Positions 34,001-42,869 of a stretch of 64,000 nucleotides of DNA are shown piece by piece; position 1 is the stretch's first letter; every line of letters begins with the position of its first letter. Origin of the DNA: Argyresthia goedartella (taxonomy: Eukaryota > Arthropoda > Insecta > Lepidoptera > Argyresthiidae); contig OX463818.1 of assembly GCA_949825045.1 (NCBI GenBank), positions 30,272,906-30,336,905 of the forward strand, read 5' to 3'. The position numbers and the translations under genes are program-made. The notes under the pieces are model-generated. The model did not search any database. It was not told where the DNA came from and was given only the letters and a program-made list of their open reading frames with translations.

Positions 34001-36247
34001 GTCGGTTTTCATAGACGCGTCAAATACCACCCTTGTACGCGTAGTTTTGCTTTGTTCATTTATTACAGCATGATGCGGCAAGAAGTATATCGCATCTTCA
34101 TTGAAATTGTATGAGTTAATATCTACATAGTGTCCATGTCCCAGCTCTACATATTCATCTATAAACCTTTGATAATCTGTCAGCAGATTGATGTTTTTTT
34201 GCAGCCGATTTTCAAGGCTGAGAAATCTATGTAGAGCTAGGTCAAATGAGTTACCTAGTGTTTTATTTATACTGTCTGGCTCTAACTTCAATGGCAAGTC
34301 AACAGTGAACCTTTTTTTATCTAGTTTGACAGTGTTTTTAAATATATCCTCTGCTAGTTGTTGCTCTGAGTTCCCCTCTTTCCCCTCAATTAGTAGTTCT
34401 GGAACACGCTCCACCTCCCAGAACCTTTTGACAATCTCATTTATACCCGAGTCACATTTAGTACAAAAAAGTACAACCTGATTTTTTATGATGTCTGATG
34501 TGGTGGCCCCAGCGATGATATGGCCAAATTGTGTATTGAAGATGCTCGGAGATGTAGACTGCTCGGGGTTATTGCGTGTAGACTGATTCTGCGACTGCTC
34601 AAGCGGCAGTATTATCTGGAAAAATACATCAGCACCAATCAACATGTTTATTTCTGATGGCTTGTTGAATGTTTTATCAGCCAAGGTCAGTCCAGCCGGT
34701 ATGGATATATCTTTTAGATCCACTTCTTTTTGTGGCAGGTTACATGTTATCGTTTCCACCACGTGACAGTTGATGAGGGTGTTGAATGTTGAGGTCAAAG
34801 AGTAAACCTGCAAAGGAATGCAATAGCTTATTTTGCTTTTGCTTTGAGATATGCCTATCAGGTTAATATCACTACGCTGAGGTGTTAATTCCAATACCTC
34901 AACAGCCTTTGTAGTTATCAGTGACACTTGAGAGCCAGAGTCTAGAATACATTTGACATGCACCTCTCTTCCGCTCTTTGAGTACAGCTTGACACGAGCT
35001 GTAGGGATCAAAACATTAGTTGACCCTCCTCCAGAAAGAAGAACCACTGGTTCTGGCACTGCACTGCTGTCTATGTGCAGCAGGGTGTTGTGTTGGCCTT
35101 TGCATACCCCACACCTAAAGTGATATTTACATTTGCCAGTGTGTGGGTTGAGGCAGGTATTGCAAAGCTTTTCCCTTTTGCTGAATGACAACCTCTCATT
35201 TTGTGAAGCTAGCTTAAACTTAGGACAAGCAAATAATTTGTGAGACAACTTACAATATATGCAGTCCATCAATGGCTTGTCTGACGCTGCAGCCAACACT
35301 ACCTTACTCTTGCTCGGGATCTGTGAGCGGCCCCCAGCTTCCTGCTGCTCTGAACAGGTGTTTTCCAGAGCTAGGGCTCGCTTCTCCATGTATATCAAAA
35401 ACTCTTCCATGGTGGGCTCGTCTTCCTGCTTTCGTTCGAGGTGGTAGGCTCGTGCACTGTAGTTGTCCAACTTTCGTCCCAGTATTTCTAGGAGGATCGG
35501 GTCCCATGCCTGTACTGTAATAGCTAAGTTTTTTAAAGCCGCAAGCGTTTGACGTATTACTGTGATAAAGTTCCTTATATCCTTAGCGTTTGCGAACTTT
35601 GGCAACTTTGTCATGTCAAGGAGAGTACTGACATGCTCTGATATAATCCTACTCCTATTGTAGTACCTCTTTTCCAACAGTTGCAATGCTTCCTCATAAC
35701 TTTCCTCACATAAGGGAAGGTTCTTTACTAACTCATACGGCTGCCCTTTTAGGAATGAACGCAGATAGTATAGTCTTTGTACATTGTCTAAAGCCTAGTT
35801 ATTATGAATGACAGACCTAAATATCGACATGAACGCTACATATTCTGTGTATTGACCTGAGAAGCTTGGTATGTCAATATTAGGTAGCTTGGCCCTAGAG
35901 ACAATGCCACTACCTGACCCCTTGGACAAGTCTTTCTGTTGCTCAACGTTAGAACAACTCTGTGTTTTGATATTTTCGTTATACACAGTTATGCAATGGA
36001 GATATTTTTGCTCATAATCTTCTACATTTTCAGTGTCAGATGAATCCATTGCCAAGATTTGTTTATTATAATGTTCGTACTCTTCGAATACTTGTAATAA
36101 TCGGTCGCGTCTTGTTATTAACGTTTCAATGCTGTGCAAATTAGATTCATCCGACACAAGACTCTCAACATAGGTGACGTTTCTAGTTATCGTACCTTTA
36201 ACATAGGCCCGTGAGGCGTTGAGTTTCTTGAGTAATGTTTCCTCCAT
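31082..36247 (-). pseudogene. BEL-C gag-pol, one frame with a single internal stop
   Basis: The ATG at 36247 (MEETLLKKLNASRAYVKG) opens gag: a coiled N-terminus, then the DUF1759-like start (LPNIDIPSFSGQYTEYVAFM). A TAG at 35795-35797 ends the first 150 codons; the same frame then runs without a stop to 31082. Order: rest of capsid; zinc motifs (CIYCKLSHKLFACPKFKL; CNTCLNPHTGKC; CGVCKGQHNTLLH); aspartic protease (CILDSGSQVSLITTKA); RT (VVFDASMKTDKKISLND; YIDDVLYS near 33660); RNase H (GFCDASSTTGYGCCIYLRVV); integrase zinc region (HAGPKSLLASLNQQYWLVAG); and core (GIDFAGPV, CDNGGCF, AGLAEAAVKSVKYHLKR). All catalytic motifs are present. The stop is most likely one nonsense mutation. Confidence 0.93.
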
Positions 36248-36868
36248 TGTTATGTACTAACTATAATTCTACAAGCTATTACAAAGTACACAGCATTTTT
36301 TTAATTTGCAAAAAAATGTCACAGGCAAATCAAAAACCAATCAGTGAAACAAGAAGGAAGATGGCGGACGCAAAAGTGCAAACCAAACTTAGTTCCCTGA
36401 CGCTGCCGTTGCTACACGCCGCTGGTGGCGCCGCTTGCGCTTACAGGGTGCCAACTTGACGGAAGCAGGTTTCGGCGGCAAGTTATAAACGGGCCTGTCC
36501 GGTGTCGTGCTGTCACTCGCGCCGAGTCGGGATTGGTTCCCACCTGGTTCCCCACGTTCTCGCTGGCGCCACTTATGCTCCACGCTAACCGCAGACTACC
36601 AACTTGACAGTGTGAAGTTCCGAAATATTCCTCTCTATTCTATGGTCCTCTCGATTTTTTCTCCTTCCGCCTTATGACTTTCTTCTGAAAATGTCTGAAT
36701 TTCTTCAATGAATTCTGGTTTTGGTTCTGTCAGCAGCTTGATGTATTCAGCAGCAGTCGATGCCTGGTGTCTGAGAATGTAGCAGACTATTGCAGAACAT
36801 ATGCCGCCGGTGTGCTTGCGCTTGTCGCTCGTTTCGCTGGCTCGAATCCGAGGCTCGATTGGACCAAA
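36248..36868 (-). promoter_or_regulatory. BEL-C leader with primer site and a start-less open frame
   Basis: Two bases inside the 5' LTR the minus strand reads TGGTCCAATCGAGCCTC (from 36866 down), the likely primer-binding site; tRNA not named. A 77-codon open frame without ATG spans 36868-36635 on the element strand and looks protein-like (IVCYILRHQASTAAEYIKLL), ending in TAG. I do not recognise it. The rest, 36248-36634, holds no convincing frame. Confidence 0.6.
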
Positions 36869-37073
36869 TGAAAGCGTGATCCCTTAGCCTTCTTCTTGTG
36901 GACTGTATTTGGACTGGAATCAAACTATTAACTTTCTAATTTCACTTTTATTCGTATAAAGAAGCACCAAGCACATGTTAACATCAAGAGCCTATATTGG
37001 ACAGTGGCAGTACAATCAACGTTGCCAGTGGCGAATATTCAAATGTAGATTATATTTTATGTTGCCATAAACA
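36869..37073 (-). repeat. 5' LTR of BEL-C (205 bp)
   Basis: Pair of 30544-30748, followed on the plus strand by the cgcgt target copy at 37074-37078. Confidence 0.97.
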
Positions 37074-38880
37074 CGCGTGGACGGACAGCCAGATTGTTTT
37101 GTGCTGGCTGAAGGCTTCGGTCCATAACTTAGAGGTTTTTGTTGCGAACCGTGTCTCCCAGATTGTGTCGTCTGAGGTCCCACTAACCTGGAGACATGTA
37201 CCAGGAGAATTGAACCCGTCTGATTGTGCATCCAGGGGATGTCGGGCTCCTGAACTCGTTAGACACCATTTGTGGTGGGGACCACCCTGGCTTGCCAAGA
37301 GAGAATCGGACTGGCCCCACAGCCATGTAGTAGTATCTTCGGATCATGGCCCCAGAGCGGCCGTGCATGTTACCCAGAAGGCTGAGGACCCTGACGCCGG
37401 GTTTCTGCTGGACCGGTACAGCTCACTTGACAAGTTGATAAACGTGTCCACTTGGATTAGGAGATTCGCTCGAAATCGTCGTACTCCTCGCGATCAGCGA
37501 ACGTTGAACCCTATTCTGACTCCGGCAGAGCGAAACGAGTCGCTATTGAATTTGGTCCGGTTGGTACAGTCCTCGAAGTTTGGGGCAGAATTGGAGATTA
37601 TACGAAGTGGACGTTCGAAATTGAAGGGAGCCGTCGCGCGTGTCAACCCCTTTGTTGATTTGACCGGGTTACTTCGGGTAGGAGGGAGATTGCACAATGC
37701 GAATCTGTCGTATTCGGCTCGTCACCCACTTCTGCTCCCCAAGGGGGGACAGTTAGTTGAATTGCTGGTGACTGATCGTCATATTAAAAACGCGCATGCC
37801 GGCTGTAACGCGTTGTTGGCCACGCTCCAGCGGGAGTTTTGGATCTTATCTGCCCGCTGTGTCATACGGAACATCGTGTTTCGGTGCATGCCTTGTTATC
37901 GATTTAAGCCTGCCACGATGCAACCTCTCATGGGGGACTTGCCCCCTGATCGTGTTAATGAGGTCAGACCGTTTTCAGGTGTTGGTACGGATTTTGCAGG
38001 ACCGTTTATGGTGAAGAGTTCACGATTGCGTACCGCTAGGCAATACAAGGCGTACCTATGTGTGTTTGTTTGTTTATCCACCAAGGCGGTACATCTCGAG
38101 CTCGTTGCTGATCTCTCGACAGAGGCTTTCATTGCTTGTTTGGATAGGTTTGTTTCTCGAAGGGGACTTCCAACTTTGATCCGCTCTGATAACGGCACTA
38201 ACTACGTCGGTGCGGAACGATACTTACGAGAGATAGTCAACTTTTTGAATGTAAATAAAGTGGATATTGGAACGGCCCTCTCCCGTCGGGGTATACAGTG
38301 GACCTTCAGCCCACCGATTTGCCCCCACTGGGGTGGGATTTTTGAGGCCGTAGTTAAGTCAGCTAAGTCGCACTTGGGGCGTATAGTAGGTCAGACCGCG
38401 CTGACTTTTGAGGAGCTCGCGACATTGTTTTGTAAGATCGAGGCCGTTCTCAATTCGCGACCGTTGTGTCCGCTCAGCTCGGATCCAAATGACCTGGAGG
38501 CTCTGACCCCAGGCCATTTCTTGATAGGACAGCCACTTAACGCGTTGCCCGAGCACCCCTTCGAGGGAGTGAAATTGTATCGGTTGTCAAGGTATCAGAT
38601 GTTGCAGCAGTTTACTCAGAATTTCTGGAAGCGTTGGTCGCTCGAGTATCTGCATATCTTACAACAGCGCCTTAAGTGGACTGACAAAACTAGCCCCCCT
38701 AGTGTTGGTGACCTCGTTCTGGTTAAGGATGCTAACCTACCGCCACTACGTTGGCGCAGGGGGCGCATTGTTAACTTGTTCCCTGGCAAGGACGGGACCC
38801 CCCGGTTTGCAGAGGTTCTAGTAGGAGGCTCGGTTCTAAAACGAGCGGTAGCAACGTTGTCTCGGCTGCCCGTAGATTAG
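37074..38880 (+). pseudogene. BEL-B pol, second part: end of RNase H and integrase
   Basis: The frame resumes after BEL-C (AWTDSQIVLCWLKASVHNLE) and is open for about 600 codons to a TAG at 38878-38880. It covers the RNase H end, the connection (WRHVPGELNPSDCASRG) and the integrase zinc region (HAGCNALLATLQREFWILSA; CMPCYRFKPATMQP). The core has VGTDFAGPF, IRSDNGTNYVG and PHWGGIFEAVVKSAKSHLG. The C-terminal part (GDLVLVKDANLPPLRWRRGR) is also intact. All integrase catalytic residues are present. It is dead only because it is cut off from the rest of pol. The 3' hairpin follows the stop. Confidence 0.92.
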
Positions 38881-38912
38881 GGGACAGGTGGGTGCCTGTC
38901 CGGGCGGGTGAT
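38881..38912 (+). promoter_or_regulatory. Compact 3' UTR of BEL-B: hairpin plus polypurine-like tract
   Basis: One base after the pol stop comes GGACAGG-6 nt-CCTGTCC (38882-38901), then GGGCGGGTGAT and the LTR. Stem and G-rich tract equal those of BEL-A; only the 6-nt loop differs. Confidence 0.62.
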
Positions 38913-39456
38913 TGTTCGATTCCAAATCGATATTCGATCGATGGTTTCGGAACGGCCATTTTGAATTTGACGTTAGCTGCCAACCAGGCAGTTTTGACAA
39001 CTGACAGACGAAAGCCCTCGCAATGTAAACGCGTTTTGGTTAGGGTATTGAAATTAAATCGCAGGCCATCTGGAATGTATTCGGGTTTCCCTCAGAATTG
39101 GTAATATAGCTGAGTGTGTTAATGTTTCCCGAACCAGATAAAGTTCGCATGTTCATGCCCGATTGTGTTTTACCACGTAACATAACCTGTGTTGGAACAC
39201 TGTGCTCATTGAAGCTGGCCCGCCAGTCATACCTGGTTGGCTGAAGAACCTGTCTACCAAGAAGAGCCTAGGGTGCACCCGGGCCTTGCAGAGAGACTGG
39301 AGGTTGACGGGACCGAAACACAGACCAGGTTAGATCGAACCCAATTACTACAGCTCGGTGAATCGCCGACGTTCACACTTCTTGGCAACTGATCGTTACG
39401 CTACCTCGTAGCTGATGGGCCCCTACGAGGTCATTAGGTGCTGAGAAGCCTGAACA
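38913..39456 (+). repeat. 3' LTR of BEL-B (544 bp)
   Basis: Pair of 25574-26117; followed by the cccta target copy (39457-39461), after which BEL-D RT sequence resumes. Confidence 0.96.
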
Positions 39457-40562
39457 CCCTATACATTTTTTCGATGTCGCCTGATACGACAAACTTGTGT
39501 TGCCTGAAGCGTAGCAATATCGACAAAAGGTCGTCCTGAATGGTAGGCCCGACCATTTGTGATTCATTAAAAGATTTACCCGATGTAGTTGTTGCTGATG
39601 CGTCTAATACCACTCTGAGCTTCGTAGTGGTACTGGATTCGCGCAGCACATAATGATGTGGTAAATAAATGTTGACTCTGTTCCTTTTTTGTGTTTGTTT
39701 TCAGTCATGTGACCCATAGCTAAGTATTCTTTGATGAATTTGTTGTATCTTTGTTTGAGTGTTATGTCACGATTAAGCTTGGGCTCTATGGATAAGAACC
39801 TACTCTTTGCCATGCCAAAGGAATCTCCAAGGGTGTCGGGTGAGCCTTTTAATGGTATGGTGATTATAAATTGACCATTTTCGTCACGACGCGTTGTTTC
39901 CTTGAAAATCTGTAAGCAAGCTCTTCCTTTGACATGCAGTAATTATGAGGTACTGTGTCAAGTTCCCAGAAGCGAGTAAGATGTGAATCATCATTTATGG
40001 TTTGTACAAAATGACACGTATATTGTTTTTTAAGATTTGGATGAATAATACTGCCAGTTATAAGCCAGCCTAGTTTGGTGTCATGTAGTTTTGGTTTATT
40101 GTATCCAAGATTTATGAATTCAGGTTTTAAGACTTCCCAAAATATTTCCGCGCCTACTAATATGTCAATATTTGCAGGTATATTAAAGTTCGGGTCTGCT
40201 AATTGTATACCTTCTGGTATTGGTATGTTATGTCTGTGTAAATACGAGACAGGCAATGCTTTTGTGATTTTTGTCTTGTAGTTACCAAAACATGATTCAA
40301 TTGATAGGTCACAAGACTCTGTAGCATTAAATATTTGACTGTTGATACCTGAGACAGTAGAGCCAGCGGTACGCTTTACCAGACCGAGTTTATCCCTTAG
40401 ATTCTGGGTCACAAAATTGGCCGAGCTGCCGTTGTCGAGCAGCAGTCTCGCGGTATATATGTTTCCTTGTGCATCCACAACTCTCACCAACGCTGTGGAT
40501 AACAGAACATGTGCGCGGTCGTCATCTGTGTGTACGATTTCTGTTGACAACGATATACAATT
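39457..40562 (-). pseudogene. BEL-D protease and RT N-terminus
   Basis: Right-hand part of the split BEL-D pol. 40550-39864 holds the aspartic protease (ARLLLDNGSSANFVTQNLRD, with Asn in the middle of the active-site triplet), its associated region (LADPNFNIPANIDILVGAEIF) and the start of the spacer (LTRFWELDTVPHNY). 39813-39604 has the RT lead (YNKFIKEYLAMGHM). 39649-39462 has the RT fingers (RVVLDASATTTSGKSFNES and GDIEKMYR), reaching the BEL-B insertion. Frameshifts near 39870 and 39650 separate these. The sequence resumes at 25573. Confidence 0.87.
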
Positions 40563-41633
40563 ATCTGCGTGTGGCTCGACATGAGCTTCCTTATGCTACA
40601 GAGTGCTATGTCTTCCTGGGCAATACTTGCAATGAGAAAGAACACAACGGCTATCTGTATGTCCAGGCCGAAGGCAATTCATGCAGACATTGCTTTGTGT
40701 CGCTTTTTAATGCGAGAGTCTATGTCTAAAGCTCGAAACTATTGACATGCGAATAAATAATGATTTTGTGAACACATAGGGCATGATACTGTTTTAGTGT
40801 AGCCATTATGTTGAATTCCGGGTTTTTTGGTGATAATTTTGCTTTGTTTGATGTAGTTTCATTTACATAAGTGTGTTTAGGGGTTGGTGTGGATGTTTTA
40901 AGACTTTGTTTATCTTGTAAGGTTTCCAGCAAGTCACATTTATTGTTATGCAAGGCAGTGCATGATTCTTTTTGAATTGATTCTAGGTTGAATATCATTT
41001 TTAGGTAGTTATCGATAAGCATTCTCTTATTGTCGTATCTTTTCACTAATAACTGCCATGCCATTGTGTAATGAGATGATGTGAAGTCTATACCCTGTAT
41101 CACTTCGGTTGCGGAGCCCTTTAAGTCTGCCCGCAAGTAGTGGAATTTGTGTATGTCTTGTATTTCAGTGTTGTTGTGAATAAGGGAAGAATACGTATCT
41201 CTGAATTCGAGCCAGTGCTGATAGTCTCCGTCGAAGTGATGCAGATCAATCTTGGGCAACCTCACAAAGTTGGTACTGTGGCCTGGACCAGGCTTGCCTG
41301 ACTCGGTATCAAAGCGGTTCTCCAAGTCTTGCAAGGCGGCCTCACGAGCGGCGCCTAACCTATTACGCGCCACTGACAGGTGTTTGTAGTACGAGGATTC
41401 CCACTGTTCCCGATCCTGGTACATCTCATCAGGTATCTCTGACAACCGCTCGATTTCACTCTGTATTCATCAAATGAACCATATAATAAATCCATTTTTG
41501 TAAGGCGCGATTCTAACTCGGTTGCTTGCACTTCACTTAACGGTAAATTGGCACTTTCGATGTTTTCTAAGTAATTGATAAATTTTGCTTTTATTGTTCC
41601 TCGTTTTTTAATGAGGTCTTTAATTTCGGACAT
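40563..41633 (-). pseudogene. BEL-D gag
   Basis: Gag starts at about 41633 (MSEIKDLIKKRGTIKAKFI), shifts frame near 41400, and continues through the DUF1759-like capsid region (LPKIDLHHFDGDYQHWLEFRD; YLRADLKGSATEVIQGIDF; MAWQLLVKRYDNKRMLIDN) to about 40960. The zinc-finger region (near 40760-40600) is seen as CHEC-like cysteines in several frames (His/Cys-rich) but is not in one frame. Confidence 0.83.
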
Positions 41634-42350
41634 GATGATTTTTAGGCTAGATTTAAGGTATGTAATTAACGTATTAATTTTAAATATGTACAAGTATATT
41701 ATCTTAATTCAAGAGATATTCAGGATTTTTTGTAAGTAAGCACAATACACTTGAGCAATTAGCACAACAATAACTGAGCAATGTGTAAGCCGCTGGAGTG
41801 TTGTTTACTTCAATCATAAGTCGACACAAGCAGATAGCTAAACCGTATACATTGAATACCTATGAATGTGTGATGCGGATAGGTATTAGCTTTAAGTTGA
41901 ATCACTTTGCCTTTCTTGCTCAAATAGTGCAATAAACACAGATAGGTAAGGTTGAAGATATGAATGAGGAGATGGAGATTGATTGATAAGGTTTATAGGA
42001 TTTGGAACGGACTCACTCAATATTGGATGTATTTGGTATTTCTCCTTTCAATGTATGTATGCACACGGGGCGCACAGCAAATCAAGACGCGGTGCCTGGT
42101 GAGAAGATCCAAAGGTCGATGTTTTGTGAATCGTATGTAGGTTGCACGAAGACTGATTGTTGAGTCCAATTCCTGTTTGTCTGCTCGTTCTTTGTTAATG
42201 CTTTAGTCTTCTTCTAGCTTTAAGTGTTTTAAGGTAATGTAAGTAGATTAAATGCGTCAACGCACAACAAATTTGCGGCACAATGGATGACACGCCGACA
42301 ACACACGCTGCAACAACTGTATCCAAAGTCCTTTTTCACTCGAAGGACCA
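41634..42350 (-). promoter_or_regulatory. BEL-D leader with primer-binding site
   Basis: About 720 bases without a frame. The primer site abuts the 5' LTR directly: the minus strand reads TGGTCCTTCGAGTG from 42350. It shares only TGGTCC with BEL-C; tRNA not named. Confidence 0.6.
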
Positions 42351-42569
42351 TGAAAGATCCTCTTCTTATCCTTGTTCAGGGTCTTGAGTTCGAGAATCAA
42401 ACTGCAGCTAGGTTAATGCTGATACAATAGCTTTATAATAATTAAACGGACTAAGTAATACAATAACAGACGTGAGTTGCATTAAAGCGACGATCAGAAT
42501 GAATGTGATTGGCTGAGCGAGGAACCCCCCTCGCCCCTCGTAGATCAGGTCTTGGCTATGGTGCCAACA
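42351..42569 (-). repeat. 5' LTR of BEL-D (219 bp)
   Basis: Pair of 20018-20236; tcttt target copy follows at 42570-42574. Confidence 0.95.
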
Positions 42570-42869
42570 TCTTTATGTAGTTGTAGAATGAGTTGTTCTA
42601 ATATAATAAGCGATGTTTGGCATAGAGAAAACCTATTGTATTTTTCATGTTGACATATTTCCTGAGTCCTTTATAAGGTTCTATCAATGAAATCTATCTT
42701 CTTATGAACATAAGTTATATCTAAATACGTGACCAAATTCCAGTTGCAGTCAAAATGGTTTACTATACCGAAGTTCTCAAAGAAAATTCCTCACTTTGTA
42801 ATTCTACTTATATTGTAAGGAATACCTGCAATGGCTCCTATGAAGGTGGTCAATTTTTTGTAAGTAATT
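42570..42869 (-). pseudogene. env: Gy2 envelope N-terminal part
   Basis: Just after the Gy2 integrase on the minus strand, reading across stops gives GIVNHFDCNWNLVTYLDI and KKIDFID. This is like the conserved start of errantivirus envelopes after the signal peptide. It runs up to the BEL-D target copy at 42570; the same reading frame is then found on the far side at 20017. At least two stops lie in it. A signal peptide could not be placed with certainty. Confidence 0.68.

Larger units (their letters stand above)
30544..37073 (-). mobile_element. BEL-C, young nearly intact BEL/Pao element
   Basis: LTRs of 205 bp at 30544-30748 and 36869-37073 differ at one position. The 5-bp target cgcgt is found at 30539-30543 and 37074-37078, within BEL-B RNase H. 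One minus-strand frame of about 5.2 kb covers gag to integrase and is broken by a single TAG. It is the innermost and youngest of four nested layers here. It is only distantly related to BEL-A/B and lacks their gag-pol stop. Confidence 0.97.
25574..39456 (+). mobile_element. BEL-B, BEL/Pao element in the BEL-D RT, split by BEL-C
   Basis: LTRs of 544 bp at 25574-26117 and 38913-39456 (tgttcgattcc...agcctgaaca) are flanked by cccta at 25569-25573 and 39457-39461. The BEL-D RT reads into both flanks. Without BEL-C and its target copy the element is about 7.35 kb. The LTRs differ at about 9 positions by eye (about 1.7%). It is a sister family of BEL-A: same order, same primer tRNA type, same gag-pol stop and 3' hairpin, and similar protein throughout, but different LTRs. 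Confidence 0.96.
20018..42569 (-). mobile_element. BEL-D, BEL/Pao element inside the Gy2 envelope, itself multiply interrupted
   Basis: LTRs of 219 bp at 20018-20236 and 42351-42569 (tgaaagatcctc...ggtgccaaca) are flanked by tcttt at 20013-20017 and 42570-42574. Inside on the minus strand are gag, protease, RT, RNase H and integrase. It was later hit by BEL-B (25574-39456) and a non-LTR element (20979-23018), and carries a 352-bp triplication. Without these it is about 5.9 kb. The LTRs differ at about 11 of 219 positions, so it is clearly older than its guests. Confidence 0.95.

Noticed and set aside
35795..35797. TAG in BEL-C gag as a second readthrough site
   Set aside because: It lies about 150 codons into gag, not at the gag-pol joint, and the elements with the conserved stop have it elsewhere. 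A nonsense mutation is simpler.
36997..37073. Start of the BEL-B integrase frame at 36997
   Set aside because: The first 26 codons of that open frame lie in the BEL-C LTR; real BEL-B coding begins at 37074.
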